Below, in pieces: positions 27,122 through 37,228 of a DNA stretch of 64,000 nt (positions are counted from its first letter, which is position 1; each line of letters opens with the position of its first letter). Position numbers and translations under genes: made by a program. The stretch comes from Nannocystis exedens. Lineage in GTDB: Bacteria > Myxococcota_A > Polyangia > Nannocystales > Nannocystaceae. Where the stretch lies: positions 6,214,001 through 6,278,000 of the forward strand of contig NZ_NETK01000001.1 in assembly GCF_002343915.1 (NCBI RefSeq), written 5' to 3'. The notes beneath the pieces are model-generated. The model was not told the DNA's origin and made no database searches. It saw only the letters and a list, made by a program, of their open reading frames with translations.

Positions 27122-27125
<4 letters not shown>
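25131..27125 (+). CDS. glgE: alpha-1,4-glucan:maltose-1-phosphate maltosyltransferase
   Basis: 664 aa from GTG 25131. The frame is open further upstream but overlaps otsAB, and the homologous part starts with ERIIIEAVSPALDDG. This is a GH13_3 enzyme. An N-terminal beta domain (about 10-120) and a helical dimerisation domain precede the barrel. The nucleophile is D387 in FRVDNPHTKA and the acid/base is E416 in FLAEAFTRP. Other family signatures are YLPPIHPIG, KGKNNSLTA, YALQCSPDHPW and YGIYSGYELGE. It extends alpha-1,4-glucan using maltose-1-phosphate as donor. It is first of a coupled trio, its TGA overlapping the treS ATG. Length matches the family (about 660-700 aa). Confidence 0.96.
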
Positions 27126-28785
<1,660 letters not shown>

Positions 28786-28789
<4 letters not shown>

Positions 28790-30207
28790 CCGCCGGCCCC
28801 GCGCTCGACCTCGCGGTCCTCGCCGACCTGTCCTCCGAGACATGGCTGGCCTTCCTCGCCGGGCGCCGGTGGTTCCCCGCCGGCGCCCGCGCCGTCAAGC
28901 TGGTCGGCGCGGCCAAGGTCGGCGACGACGCGGCCCTGTGCCTGCTCGCCGCCGAGGCCGAGCGGCCGTGGACCACCCAGGTGCTGCTGCGCACACAGCT
29001 GCTTGATGGTACAGGTCCGCAAGGACATGCCCCGGAGCGCAGGATCGAAGTGCAGGGCGCCCCGATCGCCCTCGTCGAGGCCAGCGACGCGCCCGAGGTG
29101 CTCGTCGCCCTGGCGGCGGCCCTGCGCGCCGGCGCCGGCTTCCCCGGCCAGGGCGCTTGCTGGACCGTGCGCGCCTCGGCGGGCCTGTTCGAGGCGGGCG
29201 CGCCGACCGGCGTGCGCCTGATCGGCGGCGAGCAGAGCAACACGGCGGCGGTGCTCGGCGAGGCCGGGGTGTTCAAGCTGTTCCGCCGCATCGAGGCCGG
29301 CCGCCACCCGGAGATCGAGATCGGCCGCTTCCTCACCGCCCGCAACTTCCCGTACGCGCCGCCGCTGCTGGCCGAGCTGACGGTCGACACCGGCGAGGGC
29401 CCGGCCGCGGCCGGGGTGCTGCACGCGTTCCTGCCCGGGCGCGTCGACGGCTGGACCTACGCGCTGGGCCAGGCCGACATGACCGGGCCGGCCCACGCGC
29501 TCGGGGTCGCGACGCGGGCGCTGCACGAGGTGCTGACCACCGACGACGAGGCGAGCGGCATGGCGACCCGCGCGGTGGTGGCCGCCGACCGGGCCCGCTG
29601 GGTCGTCGGCCTGCGCCAGACCGCCGCCTCGGCGCTCGGGCGCCTGGCGAACCGCTACCGCGCGCTGCCGCCCGAGGTCCGCGCGCTGGCCGAGGTCGCC
29701 GCGTCGCGCAGCGAGGCCCTGCTGGCCGAGGCCGAGGAGCGGCTGCGGACCGCCGCGGGCGTGCAGATCCGGATCCACGGCGACTACCACCTCGGCCAGT
29801 GCCTCTACGACCCGGCCGCGGGGAAGTGGTCGATCCTCGACTTCGAGGGCGAGCCGACCCGGCCGCTGGCCGAACGCAGCCTGCGCCAGCTGCCGCAGCG
29901 CGACGTCGCCGGCATGCTGCGCTCGTTCGCCTACGCCGGCCTGGTCGGCAAGGGCGGCCGGGCCTGGGAAGAGGCGACGTCGGCCGCGTTCCTGGCCGGC
30001 TACGACGCCGCCGCGGCGCCCGGCTCGCCGCTGCCGTCGGCCCAGGCGTCGCCGCTGCTGCGCGCCTGCGTGATCGAGCGCAGCTTCCACGAGCTGGCCT
30101 ACGAGCTCGACTACCGCCCCGACTTCGCGTGGGTCCCGCTGCAGTCGCTGGTCGCGCTCAGCGAGTCGCTGGCCCAGCCGGCCTGGCCGCGCGCCTCGCA
30201 GTTCTGA
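28786..30207 (+). CDS. mak: maltokinase
   Basis: 473 aa from GTG 28786, overlapping the treS stop (GTGA). It belongs to the aminoglycoside-phosphotransferase-like fold. An N-terminal cystatin-like domain (WLAFLAGRRWFP...) is followed by the kinase lobes with GGEQSNTAAVLGEAGVFKLFRR, the catalytic loop HGDYHLGQ (331-338, D333) and the metal motif DFEGEP (D352). ATP phosphorylates maltose at C1 to give maltose-1-phosphate for GlgE. The GlgE-pathway branching enzyme (GlgB) does not follow; the next element downstream is a cluster of palindromes and a convergent small gene. Confidence 0.94.
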
Positions 30208-30217
30208 GGCGGGGCCC

Positions 30218-30297
30218 GGATGTCCGAGAGGGCATGCCCGCCAGGGCATGCTCCTGGGACCATGTTCGTGAGAGCATGTTTTGATGGACATGCTCCG
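30218..30297. repeat. cluster of four to five dispersed palindromes after mak
   Basis: GGATGTCC-GAGA-GGGCATGCCC, GCCAGGGCATGCTCCTGGGACCATG, TTCGTGAGAGCATGTTTTGATGGACATGC. These back-to-back half-sites (ATGTCC, GGGCATG, GAGCATG, GGACATG) occupy the 100 bp between mak and the convergent small gene. The cluster starts 11 bp after the mak stop, the favoured position for this family. Confidence 0.65.
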
Positions 30298-30310
30298 AGG
30301 AGCTCGCGCC

Positions 30311-30472
30311 TCAGGGCCGCTGGCGTCGCGCCCGACGCCACGCCCACCCGCCGTACGCGAGCGGCACCACGGCGACGGCGAGGCCGGCGACGTCGACGAG
30401 ACCCTCGCCGAGCAGCATCGCCACCAGGCCGGCGACGGTGAGCAGCCCCAGCCACGGCTCACGGCTCTTCAT
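30311..30472 (-). CDS. 53-residue membrane protein overlapping the PepSY gene
   Basis: The frame ATG (30470-30472) to TGA (30311-30313) encodes MKSREPWLGLLTVAGLVAML... with two hydrophobic stretches and an Arg-rich C-terminus (WRRARRQRP). It begins 14 bp inside the 3' end of the PepSY gene on the same strand, so translation is probably coupled. Short two-helix proteins often accompany PepSY-TM proteins in siderophore or iron-reduction operons. It is too short for a firm family assignment, but the position and composition look real. Confidence 0.6.
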   Translation of the reverse strand: MKSREPWLGLLTVAGLVAMLLGEGLVDVAGLAVAVVPLAYGGWAWRRARRQRP

Positions 30473-31619
30473 CGCCGACCTCCTCCGCGGCCCGGCCGGG
30501 TCGCAGGCGCTGGGCCCGGCGGCGGTCGAAGAACAGCCACGCGCCGTTGGCGGTGATGAACAGGGTCAGCAGGTTGCAGGCGCTCCACAGCAGCTTGAGC
30601 GGCAGGCCGCCGTAGTCGCCGAAGTGCAGCGGCTCGGCCAGGAACATCGCGTGCAGGTAGCCCGGCAGCTCGACGTCGCGGGCGAGCTCGCCGGTCTGGG
30701 CGTCGATCATCACCGCGTCGATCGTGCGCGCCTCGAGCCCCTCCGAGCCGCCGAGCAGCACCGCGTAGTGGCGCGGCGTCGTCAGGTCCATGCCGGGGTA
30801 GAGGATCGTGCGGACGCCCCAGCCCGGCCGCGCGTGCGCCCGGGCGACCTCGATGACCTGCGGGACCGTCACGGGCGGGCGGCGGACGTCGACCGGCGCG
30901 GCGCCCTGGTACTCCTCGCGGATGGCGGCGAGGTCGGTCATCTGCCACACGCCGAGCGCGACGGCGCTGAACCCGAGCAGGAAGCCCGACAGGCTGACGA
31001 CGACGGCCCAGCCGAGCACGACCGCGCCGACGAAGTTGTGCAGGTCGAGCTGCGCCAGCCGGGCGCCGCGGCCGCGGCGGATGACGCCGTAGGCGATCCG
31101 CCGCACGTAGGGCGCGTAGATCACGAGCCCCGACAGCAGCGAGAGGACCACCAGGAGCCCGATCAGCGCGCCCACGAGCCGCCCGACCGGCCCGAGGAAC
31201 CACTCGGCGTGCAGCTCGAACAGCACGCCGGTGAAGCTGGCCGACGGATCGTCGTCGTCGCCGATCATCCGCCCGCTGGCGAGGTCGAAGTAGGTCAGCC
31301 GCGCGCGGTCGAAGCTGGTCTCGTCCGGCGCGGCGACCACCCCGAGCATCACGCCCGGGTGGTTCAGCGGGTCGAGCCCGACGCCGAGCACCCGGTCGTC
31401 CGGAAAGGCGCGCTCGAGCGTCGCCAGACAGTCGGCGACCCGCGCCGCGCCCTCGGCGGTGCCGACCGGCACGACCCCCAGCGCGGCGTCGATCTCCTCG
31501 CGGAAGATCAAAGCCGTGCCCGTCAAGCACAGCACCAGCAGCGGCAAGGTGGCGAGGAGGCTGGTCCAGCGGTGGAGCCGGAGGTTGAAGCGGAACCAGC
31601 GGGAGACGGACGGGGTCAC
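30459..31619 (-). CDS. PepSY-associated transmembrane protein (iron-uptake type)
   Basis: 386 aa from GTG 31617-31619. Four membrane helices: near the start (LLATLPLLVLCLTGTALIF), two in the middle (LVGALIGLLVVLSLLSGLVIY and VVLGWAVVVSLSGFLLGF) and one near the end (LLWSACNLLTLFITANGAWLF). Two large periplasmic PepSY-like loops lie between them, and conserved His residues sit at the helix ends (NLRLHRW, LDLHNF, ELHAEWF, AEPLHFGD). The family includes siderophore-associated ferric reductases and often pairs with TonB receptors. The GTG start lies 3 bp from a Fur-like palindrome (31623-31643), which supports iron control. Confidence 0.88.
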   Translation of the reverse strand: MTPSVSRWFRFNLRLHRWTSLLATLPLLVLCLTGTALIFREEIDAALGVVPVGTAEGAARVADCLATLERAFPDDRVLGVGLDPLNHPGVMLGVVAAPDETSFDRARLTYFDLASGRMIGDDDDPSASFTGVLFELHAEWFLGPVGRLVGALIGLLVVLSLLSGLVIYAPYVRRIAYGVIRRGRGARLAQLDLHNFVGAVVLGWAVVVSLSGFLLGFSAVALGVWQMTDLAAIREEYQGAAPVDVRRPPVTVPQVIEVARAHARPGWGVRTILYPGMDLTTPRHYAVLLGGSEGLEARTIDAVMIDAQTGELARDVELPGYLHAMFLAEPLHFGDYGGLPLKLLWSACNLLTLFITANGAWLFFDRRRAQRLRPGRAAEEVGDEEP

Positions 31620-31622
31620 GGG

Positions 31623-31643
31623 TGATTTTGACTATCAATATCA
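31623..31643. promoter_or_regulatory. Fur-like operator upstream of the PepSY gene
   Basis: TGATTTTGA-CTA-TCAATATCA: 9-bp arms with a single mismatch. It is a sharply AT-rich 21-bp island in a GC-rich background, ending 3 bp from the GTG start. It resembles the TGATAAT-N-ATTATCA core of Fur boxes, and the PepSY protein fits an iron-related regulon. A repressor bound here would cover the ribosome-binding site or a leaderless start. No transcription start was determined. Confidence 0.55.
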
Positions 31644-32012
31644 GAACTGCGGCCGGCGATCAACGGGCCGGCGGGGCCTTTGCCGCCCCGTGGGGCCGTC
31701 TGCGGGGCCCACGAGCGGCACGGCGCAGCCGTGCCGGCACCGTGCCCCTGGCCCTGGCGAGCGCTGGGCGGCGCACGCCGCTCGCCTTGCCCGCCGCCGC
31801 GCGCCTCGGCGGGCTCGACCTCTCGCGCGCGTGGGGCCGGTGCCGGCTCCCGCGACCACCTGCGGACCCGCATCGCCCACCCCGAGTACCGGGCCGAGGA
31901 CTCGCAGGATGATGCGCACCAAGGGGAGGGCTTCGAGCCTCGCGAGGCGTCCGATGTCCTCCAGGACATGACCGAATCGACATATCCTGAGAGTCATCGC
32001 CGCGATCGCCGC
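31644..32012. other. intergenic region between PepSY and SBBP genes
   Basis: About 370 bp with no convincing gene; the frames are Pro/Arg/Ala shadows. It ends with an exact palindrome (31955-31968) and a second degenerate one (GACATATCCTGAGAGTCATC, 31980-31999) just after the SBBP gene stop. Confidence 0.5.
31955..31968. repeat. exact dispersed palindrome after SBBP gene
   Basis: TGTCC-TCCA-GGACA, extended to ATGTCC/GGACAT at 31954-31969. It lies about 45 bp beyond the stop codon of the minus-strand lipoprotein gene. Confidence 0.8.
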
Positions 32013-33767
32013 TCACGGGCACAGGCGCAGCAGGTAGGCGCTCCAGCCCTCCGCGGGCGTCAGGACGTCGTCGCCGGCCGAGAAGGTCTGATTGTAGACC
32101 CCGCCGAGCCAGACGGCGCCGTCCTCGCCGATCTCGACCACGTCCCCGTAGTGGGAGCCGAGGCCGCCGAAGCCGCGCACCAGCTCGAACGAGCCGTCGG
32201 GCGCCTGGCGGGTGACCCAGGCGTCGTAGGCGGCGTTGTCGATCGTGGCGAGCAGATCGCCGTCGAAGCTCATCGGGCCGACGAAGTTGCCGGCCGCCGC
32301 GGTCGCGCCGGCGCTGTTGGCGGCGACGTCGCTGGCGAACTGCCAGCTCGTCGGCCCGCTGCCGTGGGCGCTGCTCGTGAGGTGCTCGCCCTCGGGCGAG
32401 AGCGTGGCGATCCACCCGTCGTATTCGCCCTGGCTGACGAACAGCGGGCCGCCGAAGCCGATGCTGCCGAAGTACCAGCCGGCGAGGTGGATGCCGCCGG
32501 CCGCGTCGAGGTCGACGCCGGTGACGAACGGCTTGCCGCCGTCCGGGACCCCGTCGTTCTGGCGCAGCCACGTGAACTGCCCGTCGGCGTCGAGCTTGAG
32601 GACGAAGACGTTGTGATCGTTGAGCGCGGCCTCGAAGCCGTCGCCGAAGTCGACGGGGTCGTTGAACTCGCCGACGAACACGACCTCGTCGGCGGGGCCG
32701 ACGGCCACGCTGCGCGCCAGCAGACCCGAGGCGGTGTACGTGCGGTGCCACAGGAGATCGCCGGTCGAGCCGATCTTCACCAGATGCACCGATCCCGCCG
32801 GACCTGGGACGCCGTCGCCGAAGTCGACGCCGCCGTCGGCCTGGGCCGCCAGGATCACCTCGCCGGCGCTGTCGCTGGCCACGCGCACGCCGTAGTCGAT
32901 ACCTGGGCCGCCGAACGCCTGGCTCCACACGTGATCGCCGGCGGGGGTCAGCCTGGCCACGAAGACGTCGTCGTAGCCGGCGCTGGCGAGGGGGCCGCCG
33001 CCGAGATCGATCTGCCCGCGGAAGCTGCCGGTCACCAGGATGTCGCCGTCCGGCGCGAGGGCGATGCCGCGGGCGCGTTGCTCGAATTCGTCGCCGTAGG
33101 TGCGGACCCACAGCAGCTCGCCCGCGGGCCCGTACTTGGCGATAAACGCGTCCTCGCCCCCGCTGGCCGGCACGGGGCCGCCGCCGAAGTCGGCCACGTC
33201 CCACAACCGTCCGACGACGAGCAGGTTGCCGTCCGGGTCGGCGAGGAGGTCGTCGAACATCGTCGAGCCGGCGTTGGTGAGGATGTTGCGCGTCCACGCG
33301 ACCCCGTCCGAACAGTCGAGCTCCACGCCGGTGGTGCTCTCGGTGGTGGTGGAATCGGTGGTGGTCGTGGTCGTGCCGACATCGCCGGTGGTGGTGGAAT
33401 CACCGGTGGTGGTCGTCGTGGTATCGGGGCCGGTGGTGGTGGTCGTATCACCGGTGGTCGTATCGCCGGTGGTGGTCGTATCGCCGGCGGTGGTCGTATC
33501 GCCGGTGGTGAGCGGGGGCGGTTCGCTGGTGCTGGTCGGCGGCATGGCGCCGTCGGTCGTCCCGGACTCGCTCGAGGTGCCGCTGGCAGACTCGTCGGGG
33601 CTCGTGCTGCCGGTGGGCGCGGGCGGGTCGTCCGTGGTGCCGCCGGTGCCGCTCGTGGAGCCGGTGGAACCGGCGGAGTCGGTGGAATCACCGGAGTCGT
33701 CGCCGCAAGCAGCAATTGGTAGGGCGAGGGCGACGGTCAGCGCGGACGAAAGTCGGGTATGGAGCAT
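32013..33767 (-). CDS. SBBP-repeat (beta-propeller) lipoprotein with Thr-rich stalk
   Basis: 584 aa from ATG 33765-33767: MLHTRLSSALTVALALPIAAC with Cys21 as lipidation site. A long stalk (about 22-145) is almost pure Thr/Gly/Ser/Asp (TTTTGDTTTGD patterns). The rest is eight or so repeats of about 45 residues of the type G-D-G...VTGSF.G.IDLGGGPL..AG.DDVFVARL.P.G, the SBBP (seven-bladed-propeller-like) repeats common in myxobacteria. It is a surface protein with no catalytic motif. Its stalk is shared in style with the lipoproteins at 12941, 47784, 51990 and 60042. Confidence 0.88.
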   Translation of the reverse strand: MLHTRLSSALTVALALPIAACGDDSGDSTDSAGSTGSTSGTGGTTDDPPAPTGSTSPDESASGTSSESGTTDGAMPPTSTSEPPPLTTGDTTTAGDTTTTGDTTTGDTTTTTGPDTTTTTTGDSTTTGDVGTTTTTTDSTTTESTTGVELDCSDGVAWTRNILTNAGSTMFDDLLADPDGNLLVVGRLWDVADFGGGPVPASGGEDAFIAKYGPAGELLWVRTYGDEFEQRARGIALAPDGDILVTGSFRGQIDLGGGPLASAGYDDVFVARLTPAGDHVWSQAFGGPGIDYGVRVASDSAGEVILAAQADGGVDFGDGVPGPAGSVHLVKIGSTGDLLWHRTYTASGLLARSVAVGPADEVVFVGEFNDPVDFGDGFEAALNDHNVFVLKLDADGQFTWLRQNDGVPDGGKPFVTGVDLDAAGGIHLAGWYFGSIGFGGPLFVSQGEYDGWIATLSPEGEHLTSSAHGSGPTSWQFASDVAANSAGATAAAGNFVGPMSFDGDLLATIDNAAYDAWVTRQAPDGSFELVRGFGGLGSHYGDVVEIGEDGAVWLGGVYNQTFSAGDDVLTPAEGWSAYLLRLCP

Positions 33768-34011
33768 GGTATGCGTATTGCCGCGAGACACGGCGGCAAG
33801 CGTGGAGGAGCAGACGATTCGAGCCTCGAAGCGTATCACCGCGAATCCTCGGAGGGTGGGCGATGTCGCTCTGGGTCCGATCGCTGTCGGAATGCGACGC
33901 GGTGCAAAACAGCGACCGAGGCGAATCCGCGGGGTGCTCCGGCCCCGAGCGCCGCGCCCGAGAATCCGCTTGACCCGGCGGTGCGCATGCAGTCTCGTCC
34001 AAAAGGCCCCC

Positions 34012-34386
34012 ATGCCCGTCAAGCTGATCGTCGCGCTCGCCCTCCTCGCCCTCGCCACCGCCATGCAGGTCATGCACATCGCCGATGGCAACGGCACGAT
34101 CCCCGGCTACGTCAACCTCGCGCTCAAGCTGTTCCTCGTGGTCGGCCTCTTGCGCGGCAGCGAGAGCGCGCGGACGCTGGCGCTGGTGGTCGGCGTGCTC
34201 AACGTCCTCGTCGGGATCCTGGCCGTCTTCCAGGTCGGCGCGCTCATCACCTACCTGCCGCTGACGTTGCAGCTGCAGCTCGCCGTGCCGCTGGTGTTCG
34301 GCGCCTATCTGCTGTGGTGCATGAGCCGGGAGGACGTCAAAACTTGGCTGTACAAGCGCGCCTTCGCCGGGGTCGCCGACGACTGA
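34012..34386 (+). CDS. small four-helix membrane protein, unknown function
   Basis: 124 aa from ATG 34012 (MPVKLIVALALLALATAMQV). The same frame is open far upstream but overlaps the SBBP gene, so the inner ATG is chosen. Four hydrophobic helices alternate with short loops (MHIADGNGTIPGY, LRGSESART) and the C-terminus is charged (MSREDVKTWLYKR). No family is recognised. It is divergent from the SBBP lipoprotein across 244 bp in which no clear regulatory motif was seen. Confidence 0.7.
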   Translation: MPVKLIVALALLALATAMQVMHIADGNGTIPGYVNLALKLFLVVGLLRGSESARTLALVVGVLNVLVGILAVFQVGALITYLPLTLQLQLAVPLVFGAYLLWCMSREDVKTWLYKRAFAGVADD

Positions 34387-34692
34387 TCGCGCCCGGCCGG
34401 GGCGTGGGGGGGGGAGCAGCCGGAGTGCCGACGCGTCCAGCGGCGCCGACAGCCGCGTCTCCCCGATCCTGTACATGGGCCTGCCGCGATATCCGTCGCG
34501 ACATCGGGCCTTCGGGGCGTCCGCTCCGTGGAGTCGTACCGCCAGCGCGATGCCGCGGCTTCTGCGCACGACCGCTACCGCGGCCAGGCTGACCCGGTCG
34601 ACCCGTCCGATTTTCGGGAACCCGCCGTCCCCCTGTCGCGGCGCGTGTAGCCTCGCGCTCGCTTCCATGTACAGCACTCTCAGGAGAGAGCC

Positions 34693-35181
34693 ATGCCAAC
34701 GCGCGCGACAAGAAGGGACAGGCGATCGGACGAGGCGACGATGGAGAAGCGGGCCGACGAGAAGACCGCGGTCGGACCGGGCAAGCGCAAGCAAGCGGCC
34801 AACAAGGCGGCCAGCAAGAAGACCAAGGGCAAGCAGGCGGGTACCGGGGGTCCCGGCAAGAAGAGCGCCAAGAAGACGGTCGCCGCGCAGAAGGCCGCGA
34901 GTCCGAAGGTCCGCGCGCGAAAGGCCGCCGAGCAGCCTCCGCCGGCCAAGCGCGCCTCGCTGCGGGCCGCCGCGAAGAAGGCCGCGACCGCCAAGGCCAA
35001 GCCGGTCAAGAAGGTCGCCCGGGCCCGCGGCAAGTCGCAGGAGCAGGAAATTACCTCGGCCCCGCGGGTGCCTGCGCCCGCTCCGGAGTCGGTGCAGACC
35101 GAGAGCCGCGAGCGACGCACGCGCAAGACCGCCGCGAAGAAGACCGGAACGACCCGCCGGCGCCCGTCCGCCCGCGCGTAG
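34693..35181 (+). CDS. histone H1-like Lys/Ala-rich basic protein
   Basis: 162 aa; ATG 34693 is preceded by CTCAGGAGAGAGCC, a good ribosome-binding site. The protein is mainly Lys, Ala, Arg and Pro with AAKK/AKK/KKT motifs (KSAKKTVAAQKAAS, RAAAKKAATAKAKPVKK). There are no hydrophobic segments and no signal peptide. Such low-complexity basic proteins in myxobacteria and chlamydiae bind DNA like the C-terminal tail of eukaryotic histone H1 and may compact the nucleoid. Similar tails occur on two other proteins in this window (45341-46192 and 46292-47731). Confidence 0.75.
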   Translation: MPTRATRRDRRSDEATMEKRADEKTAVGPGKRKQAANKAASKKTKGKQAGTGGPGKKSAKKTVAAQKAASPKVRARKAAEQPPPAKRASLRAAAKKAATAKAKPVKKVARARGKSQEQEITSAPRVPAPAPESVQTESRERRTRKTAAKKTGTTRRRPSARA

Positions 35182-35615
35182 CTGCGGTCGAGCCCCCTCG
35201 TCGGACGCCTGGCGCTCGACCGCCGGCGCGGGGGCGTGAGCCCGTTCGTCGGCGCGGCCTCGTCGTCCATGCGATGATCTGTCCCGACAGACAGCACGCC
35301 CCGGGCGACATGGGATATGTCCGAAGCGCCAGGTGATCCGAGGCGGGCGCGCGCCGGCGCGAGTTCGTCGCAGCGCCTGACCGCGGACCCGCAGCCCGCG
35401 GCTCTCGGACCCGGCGCGTGGTCCCGCTGCGGGCCCGGCCGGCTGGAGCCCTGACGTCTCTGCGCTCACCTGCCCCGAAGGCCATCCAACATGACCGAAG
35501 AGTCATGCTGCCCGCAGGTGCGCCTGCGCCGGCTCGAGCGCCTCGCGCACCGCCCGGCCGGCCTCGCCGGCTCTCGCGCTCACCTGCCCCGAAGGACAGC
35601 CGACCCGCCCGCAGG
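35182..35615. other. intergenic region with duplicated gene end and palindromes
   Basis: 434 bp without a gene. It holds degenerate palindromes (CTGTCCCGACAGACAG at 35280-35295, GACATGGGATATGTCCG near 35309-35325, ATGACCGAAGAGTCATG near 35490-35506) and the first copy of a direct repeat whose second copy reaches into the CHASE3 gene. Confidence 0.5.
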
Positions 35616-35675
35616 TCACCCGGCCCGCAGGTGCGCCCGCGCCAGCTCGAGCTCGTCGCGCATCGCCCGGAAGCG
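35462..35675. repeat. ~114-bp-period direct repeat covering the 3' end of the CHASE3 gene
   Basis: GCGCTCACCTGCCCCGAAGG occurs at 35462 and 35576. The following CCCGCAGGTGCGCC(T/C)GCGCC(G/A)GCTCGAGC block occurs at 35511 and 35624. The second copy contains the stop and last codons (...ARAHLRAG) of the minus-strand CHASE3 gene; the first is a decayed extra copy lying downstream of it. Each copy begins with a hairpin of the dispersed family (CCTGCCCCGAAGG...). Confidence 0.7.
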
Positions 35676-36512
35676 GGCCTGCAGCTCGCGGCTCTGGGCC
35701 GTGACCTCGGCGGCCAGGGCTTCGGCCGACTGCCGGGCCGCGCGCTCGTTGGCCTCGCTGTGGCGGCGCAGCGCCAGCGCCTTGGCGTAGATGCCCTCCA
35801 TGCGGCGGATCGATCGCCGCAGCACCGACGCGGTGAGGCCGATCAGCGCCAGCGCGATGGCCACCCCGACGACCGTGGCGCCGAGCGACCAGCCGCCGGC
35901 GGCCTCGCCGTCGCGCAGCCGCTGGTCCTCGGCGTCGACGAGCTGGCGCACCAGCTGGCGGACCGCGTCGAGCTGGGCCTCGCGCGCGGCCAGCTGCAGC
36001 CGCGACGCCTCGCCGGGCCGCACCAGCGGCGCGCCCGACCGCGTGGCGGTCGGCGCCAGCCCGGTGGCCCCGGCCCAGCGCCCGTAGGCGGCCGCCAGCG
36101 CGGCGGCGCGGCCCGACTGCTCGGGGTCGTCGGCGGTCAGCTCGGCCAGCCGGCGCAACGCCGGCGGGACCATGACCTGTCCCAAGTGCAAGGGCGGAAG
36201 GAACATGTCCTCATGGTCGATCACGTAGCCGCGCAGCGCGGCCTCCTGGTCGATCACGAGCCGCTGGACGCGGTTGGCCTCGGCGATGACGGTGCGGGCG
36301 CGGGCGGCCTCGGCCCCGTCCTCGGCGGCGGCGACGGCCCTGAAGGCGAGCAGGCCGCACAGCAGCAGCATCACCGCGATCGGCAGACCCAGCGCCTTGA
36401 GCATCAATCGCCGCAGGCGGGGCACCGGCAGCTCGTCGGCCACGGCGGGCAGCGCCTGCGTCGTGTCGAACAGCGAGGCGTGCAGGTCGCGCCCGGCCCG
36501 GCGGTCGGTCAT
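35616..36512 (-). CDS. two-helix membrane sensor with CHASE3-like domain, no kinase domain
   Basis: 298 aa from ATG 36510-36512, overlapping the response-regulator stop (ATGA). The layout is a cytoplasmic N-terminus, helix 1 (LPIAVMLLLCGLLAF), a periplasmic all-helical domain with VQRLVIDQEAALRGYVIDHED (CHASE3 signature ETGxRGYLxTxx), helix 2 (WSLGATVVGVAIALALIGLTASV), then a cytoplasmic coiled coil (RMEGIYAKALALRRHSEANERAA...). It ends without HAMP, HisKA or ATPase domains. It is last gene of the KdpB-like/KdpD/KdpE operon, so it likely senses envelope signals for that system or supplies a partner helix bundle for KdpD. The domain call is by motif only. Confidence 0.75.
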   Translation of the reverse strand: MTDRRAGRDLHASLFDTTQALPAVADELPVPRLRRLMLKALGLPIAVMLLLCGLLAFRAVAAAEDGAEAARARTVIAEANRVQRLVIDQEAALRGYVIDHEDMFLPPLHLGQVMVPPALRRLAELTADDPEQSGRAAALAAAYGRWAGATGLAPTATRSGAPLVRPGEASRLQLAAREAQLDAVRQLVRQLVDAEDQRLRDGEAAGGWSLGATVVGVAIALALIGLTASVLRRSIRRMEGIYAKALALRRHSEANERAARQSAEALAAEVTAQSRELQARFRAMRDELELARAHLRAG

Positions 36513-37228
36513 GAGGCGCCTCCGGCGATGTCGTCCTCGGAGCGCAGGCGATAGCCCACGCCCGGCTCGGTGGTCAGGTAGCGCGGGCGGGCCGGGTCGC
36601 CCTCGAGCTTCTGCCGCAGCTGGGCCATGTAGACGCGGAGGTAGTGCGTCTGGCTGACCGCCTGCGGGCCCCAGACTTCCTTGAGCAGCTGCTTGTGGGT
36701 CACGACCTTGCCGGCGTACTTGAGCAGGGTGGTCAGCAGCTTGTACTCGTGCGGCGTCAGGTGGACCGGCTTGCCCGCGCGGGTGACGAGGCGGCGCGCC
36801 AGGTCGACCGTGACCTCGCCGAGCGACACGATCGGCTCCTCCGTCGGCGTGCGCTCGGCGACCCGCCGCAGCGCCACCCGGATCCGCGCCAGCAGCTCGC
36901 TGGTGCCGAACGGCTTGGTGAGGTAGTCGTCGGCGCCGGCGTCGAGCGCCTGCACCTTGTCGCGCTCCTGCCCGCGCGCCGACAGCACGATGATCGGCAC
37001 CCGCGTCCACTCGCGCAGCCGCGAGGTGACGTCGAGCCCGTCGCCGTCCGGCAAGCCGAGGTCGAGGAGGACGATGTCGGGGTTGTGCTCGGTCGCCCGC
37101 TGCAGCCCCTCGGCCGCCGTCTCGGCCTCGACCAGGCGGTAGTTCTGGGCGACCAGCGCCGCCCGCAGGAACCGCCGCAACGGCGCTTCGTCCTCGACGA
37201 TGAGTACCAATGGCCCCTGTTCGCTCAT
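36509..37228 (-). CDS. kdpE: KdpE-type response regulator (OmpR/PhoB class)
   Basis: 239 aa from ATG 37226-37228, overlapping the kdpD stop. The receiver domain (about 6-118) has the acidic pair ED (12-13), phosphoacceptor D56 in VLLDLGLPDGDG, S83 of the VLSA motif and K105 in LTKPF. The winged-helix DNA-binding domain (about 135-230) has LTPHEYKLLTTLLKYAGKVV, VWGPQAVSQTHYLRVYMAQL and the terminal hairpin TEPGVGYRL. All catalytic residues are intact. Family members activate kdpFABC in low K+, but no kdpA, kdpC or kdpF is present here, so its targets are elsewhere or different. Confidence 0.93.
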   Translation of the reverse strand: MSEQGPLVLIVEDEAPLRRFLRAALVAQNYRLVEAETAAEGLQRATEHNPDIVLLDLGLPDGDGLDVTSRLREWTRVPIIVLSARGQERDKVQALDAGADDYLTKPFGTSELLARIRVALRRVAERTPTEEPIVSLGEVTVDLARRLVTRAGKPVHLTPHEYKLLTTLLKYAGKVVTHKQLLKEVWGPQAVSQTHYLRVYMAQLRQKLEGDPARPRYLTTEPGVGYRLRSEDDIAGGAS

